Source: Betaproteobacteria bacterium (GTDB taxonomy: Bacteria > Pseudomonadota > Gammaproteobacteria > Burkholderiales > SG8-39). Taken from it: a DNA stretch of 37,923 bases. The translations under genes and the position numbers were made by a program. Positions 35,445-37,923 of the stretch are shown in pieces; within the stretch, counting starts at the first letter, position 1, and every line of letters starts with the position of its first letter. The stretch covers positions 1 to 37,923 of the forward strand of contig SCTX01000163.1 in assembly GCA_004298385.1 (NCBI GenBank), written 5' to 3'. The notes beneath the pieces are model-generated. The model was not told where the DNA came from. It did no database searches and saw nothing but the letters and a program-made list of their open reading frames with translations.

Positions 35445-36797
35445 CTACCCTAGGGCCACCCGAAAATCGCAACCGGTCTTGGCCCGGACGTCCTCCAGCG
35501 TGACCCCGGGATGGAGTTCCTTGAGCGCCAGTCCGACCCGCGGCTCGACCTCGAACACGCACAAATCGGTTACGATCATGTTGACCACGCCCTTGCCGGT
35601 GATCGGCAGGTTGCAGGCCTTGAGGATCTTGGGGCTGCCGTCTCTCGCGGTATGTTCCATCAGCACGATGACGCGCTTGACGCCAGCGACCAGGTCCATG
35701 GCACCGCCCGGACCCTTCACCATCGCGCCCGGTACCATCCAGTTGGCGAGATCGCCGTTCTCGGCGACTTCCAGTCCCCCAAGGATGGACAGGTCGACGT
35801 GCCCGCCGCGGATCATCGCGAAGGAATCGGCGCTGGAGAAGTAACTCGAGCCCGGGATGGTGGTGATGGTCTGCTTACCGGCATTGATCAAATCCGGATC
35901 CACTTCGTCCTCCGCGGGAAACGGACCGATGCCCAACAGGCCGTTCTCCGATTGCAGGATGACGCTGATGTCTTGCGGAATATAGTTGGCGACCAACGTC
36001 GGGATGCCGATGCCGAGGTTGACGTAATAGCCGTCGCGCAGTTCCTGCGCAGCGCGCTTGGCCATCAGCGCGCGGATCGGCGACTCCTTCTTCGAGGCCG
36101 CAGCGCCGGAGACGGTACGGAACTCGATGCGTTTCTGATAACTCGAGCCCTGGATGATGCGGTCGACGTAGATGCCCGGCGTGTGTATCTCCTCGGGCGT
36201 CAGCTCGCCCACCTCGACCAGTTGCTCCACCTCGGCCACGGTGACGCCGCCGCAGGTGGCGATCATCGGATTGAAGTTGCGCGCGGTCTTGCGGTAGACC
36301 AGGTTGCCTGCTTTGTCGCCCTTCCACGCCTTGACGATGGACAACTCGGTGCGGATCGCCTGTTCGAGCACGTATTCCTTGCCGTCGAAGGATCTGGTGT
36401 CCTTGTTCTCGGCGAGCTTGGTGCCGAGGGCGGTGCGGGTGTAGAAGCCGGGGATGCCAGCGCCGCCGGCGCGCAGCTTTTCGGCCAGCGTTCCTTGGGG
36501 GGTCAGTTCCAGCTCGAGTTCGCCGGCCAGCACCTGGCGCTCGAATTCCTTGTTTTCGCCCACGTAGGAGGCGATGACCTTCTTCACCTGCCGCGCCTTG
36601 AGCAGCAGGCCCATGCCGAAATCGTCCACGCCGGCGTTGTTGCCGACGATGGTCAAGCCCTTGACGCCGCTGTCCACCAGCTCCTGGATCAGGTTTTCGG
36701 GGATGCCGCACAGGCCGAACCCGCCAGCGGCGATGGTAAGCTTGTCGTGCAGGAGCCCGTCAAGGGCGGCCTTGGCATTCGGATAGACCTTATTCAT
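35445..36797 (-). CDS. 3-oxoacid CoA-transferase, fused A and B subunits
   Basis: This 450-residue protein joins both halves of a succinyl-CoA:3-oxoacid CoA-transferase. Residues 1-225 are the A subunit ([39 protein letters not shown]). Residues 238-450 are the B subunit ([29 protein letters not shown]) with the catalytic glutamate E284 in QSENGLLG. The short linker (about 226-240) is serine/alanine/lysine-rich. The reaction moves CoA from succinyl-CoA to acetoacetate or another 3-oxoacid. Bacteria commonly encode two separate genes (scoA/scoB); the single chain matches the animal mitochondrial layout. GAGGA lies about eight bases before the ATG at 36797. Confidence 0.93.
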   Translation of the reverse strand: MNKVYPNAKAALDGLLHDKLTIAAGGFGLCGIPENLIQELVDSGVKGLTIVGNNAGVDDFGMGLLLKARQVKKVIASYVGENKEFERQVLAGELELELTPQGTLAEKLRAGGAGIPGFYTRTALGTKLAENKDTRSFDGKEYVLEQAIRTELSIVKAWKGDKAGNLVYRKTARNFNPMIATCGGVTVAEVEQLVEVGELTPEEIHTPGIYVDRIIQGSSYQKRIEFRTVSGAAASKKESPIRALMAKRAAQELRDGYYVNLGIGIPTLVANYIPQDISVILQSENGLLGIGPFPAEDEVDPDLINAGKQTITTIPGSSYFSSADSFAMIRGGHVDLSILGGLEVAENGDLANWMVPGAMVKGPGGAMDLVAGVKRVIVLMEHTARDGSPKILKACNLPITGKGVVNMIVTDLCVFEVEPRVGLALKELHPGVTLEDVRAKTGCDFRVALG

Positions 36798-36929
36798 TGC
36801 GCATGTCCTCTATGAGGTGGTATAGCCAAAAAATGTTGTTGGCCCGTCGTGTCGCATCCATGCCTCTCCGGCGGATGGGAATGATTTCGGTATGCTCCAG
36901 CCTGTGCTTCGCTGTCGTCATCGCTTTTT

Positions 36930-36959
36930 TTGTCGGGGGACGGTGGCTCGCATTATAAT
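36930..36959 (+). promoter_or_regulatory. Promoter for the ETF-QO gene
   Basis: TTGTCG (36930-36935) and a perfect TATAAT (36954-36959) are 18 bases apart. The start would be near 36966, a leader of about 64 bases. No other feature is visible in the 36798-37029 gap. Confidence 0.6.
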
Positions 36960-37029
36960 CCGCATGCGCTCGAATAGGCACGGTCGCATGCGCCTATCGC
37001 AAAAAACGCAATCATAAACAGGGGTCAAC

Positions 37030-37923
37030 ATGCAACGCGAAGCGATGGAATACGATGTAGTGATCGTAGGCGGCGGGCCTTCAGGGCTGGCCTGCGCCAT
37101 ACGCCTGAAGCAGCTCGCCGCGGAAAAAGGCCGCGAAGTCAACGTCTGCCTGATCGAGAAAGGCTCCGAGATCGGCGCCCACATTCTCTCCGGCGCCGTG
37201 CTCGAACCGCGCGCGCTCGACGAACTCTTTCCGGACTGGAAAGCCCTGGGCGCGCCGCTGAATACGCCCGCGGGCGAAGATCGCTTTTTGTTCCTCACCG
37301 AAAAACGCGCGATCAAGCTGCCTACGCCGCCTCAAATGCACAACCACGGCAATTACGTCATCAGCCTCGGCAGCCTATGCCGCTGGCTGGGGCAGCAGGC
37401 CGAGGGGCTGGGCGTCGAAATCTATCCCGGCTTCGCCGCGGCCGAAGTGCTCTACCACGAAGACGGATCGGTCAAGGGTGTGGCTACGGGAGACCTCGGC
37501 ATCGGCAAGGACGGCCAGCACACCGAGAACTACCAGCCGGGCATGGAACTGCACGCGAAGCAGACGATATTCGCCGAAGGCTGCCGCGGCTCGCTCACCA
37601 AGACGCTGATGCAGAAATTCAACCTGCGCGCAGGCGTCGACCCGCAGGCCTACGGCATCGGCATCAAGGAGCTGTGGGAAGTCAAACCGGAGCGCCATCA
37701 ACCGGGTCTGATTGTTCACACCACCGGCTGGCCGATGGATCGGCAGACCTATGGCGGCTCGTTTCTCTATCATCTGGAGAACAACCAGGTCGCGGTGGGC
37801 TTCGTCGTCGGGCTGGATTACCAGAACCCCTGGATGAGCCCGTTCGACGAGTTCCAGCGTTTCAAGACGCACCCGGCGATTCGCGGATTTTTCGAAAACG
37901 GCCGGCGCATCGCCTACGGCGCG
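37030..37923 (+). CDS. Electron transfer flavoprotein-ubiquinone oxidoreductase (5' part; runs off window)
   Basis: The first 298 residues of a protein of about 550 are present, in frame to the window end. ETF-QO is a membrane-associated FAD/[4Fe-4S] enzyme that passes electrons from ETF (fed by acyl-CoA dehydrogenases) to ubiquinone. The FAD motif [18 protein letters not shown] (residues 9-26) is followed by [54 protein letters not shown] and [11 protein letters not shown], all typical of the family. The iron-sulfur C-terminus lies outside. AGGGG five to six bases before the ATG at 37030 supports the start. Confidence 0.95.
   Translation, partial: MQREAMEYDVVIVGGGPSGLACAIRLKQLAAEKGREVNVCLIEKGSEIGAHILSGAVLEPRALDELFPDWKALGAPLNTPAGEDRFLFLTEKRAIKLPTPPQMHNHGNYVISLGSLCRWLGQQAEGLGVEIYPGFAAAEVLYHEDGSVKGVATGDLGIGKDGQHTENYQPGMELHAKQTIFAEGCRGSLTKTLMQKFNLRAGVDPQAYGIGIKELWEVKPERHQPGLIVHTTGWPMDRQTYGGSFLYHLENNQVAVGFVVGLDYQNPWMSPFDEFQRFKTHPAIRGFFENGRRIAYGA

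Noticed and set aside
36790-36981. A 63-residue frame just upstream of the CoA-transferase gene
   Set aside because: It overlaps the CoA-transferase start and contains its ribosome-binding site; there is no homology I recognise and no start signal.

Overview
The window reads as chromosomal DNA of a GC-rich betaproteobacterium. The evidence is the conserved order rimP-nusA-infB-rbfA-truB-rpsO-pnp, the order pyrG-kdsA-eno-ftsB, the protein sequences, and FNR/ANR-type boxes. I see no phage, insertion sequence or CRISPR array. Nearly all the DNA is coding, and most genes are housekeeping.

Layout, left to right. 1-369: non-coding, with a cluster of DnaA boxes at 65-99. 370-3995: a DUF1993 protein, then on the minus strand a DOPA-dioxygenase-like enzyme, a Npt-like MFS transporter and a Tat-exported NADP-binding protein. 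3996-4987: a regulatory region with a sigma70 promoter under an inverted-repeat operator, then a 62-residue protein and a DUF302 protein. 5191-5865: a perfect FNR box and -10 ahead of a periplasmic c-type cytochrome. 5995-6332: a minus-strand tRNA operon (Pro, Arg, His in transcription order), divergent from dksA (6456-6887). A bidirectional terminator at 6967-6995 separates dksA from the translation/RNA-decay operon.

7014-15618 (minus) holds rimP-nusA-infB-rbfA-truB-rpsO-pnp, with a promoter and terminator-like leader before rimP, a second promoter before rpsO, and a hairpin between rpsO and pnp. 15680-21430 (minus) holds rluB, scpB, scpA, trpS, a site-2-type protease, yciO and an RNase AM-type PHP phosphoesterase. 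Next come an alpha/beta hydrolase (minus), a gamma-carbonic anhydrase (plus) and an HSD10-like dehydrogenase (minus).

24029-27571 is the most unusual gene: one 1180-residue chain joining an unrecognised helical domain, a GltD/NfnB-like iron-sulfur flavoprotein and a PyrK/NfnA-like ferredoxin-NADP reductase. It looks like a single-polypeptide relative of the electron-bifurcating NfnAB complex. It is followed by a small acidic protein (minus) behind a second perfect FNR box, then pyrG-kdsA-eno-ftsB (minus). The right end carries an ACP-fatty acyl-AMP ligase-acyltransferase fusion (plus), a single-chain 3-oxoacid CoA-transferase (minus) and the start of electron-transfer flavoprotein-ubiquinone oxidoreductase (plus), which runs off the window.

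Functional themes beyond housekeeping are oxygen-responsive control (two textbook FNR-dependent promoters), flavin/iron-sulfur electron transfer, and acyl-CoA/lipid metabolism. All family assignments come from reading motifs; no database search was run.
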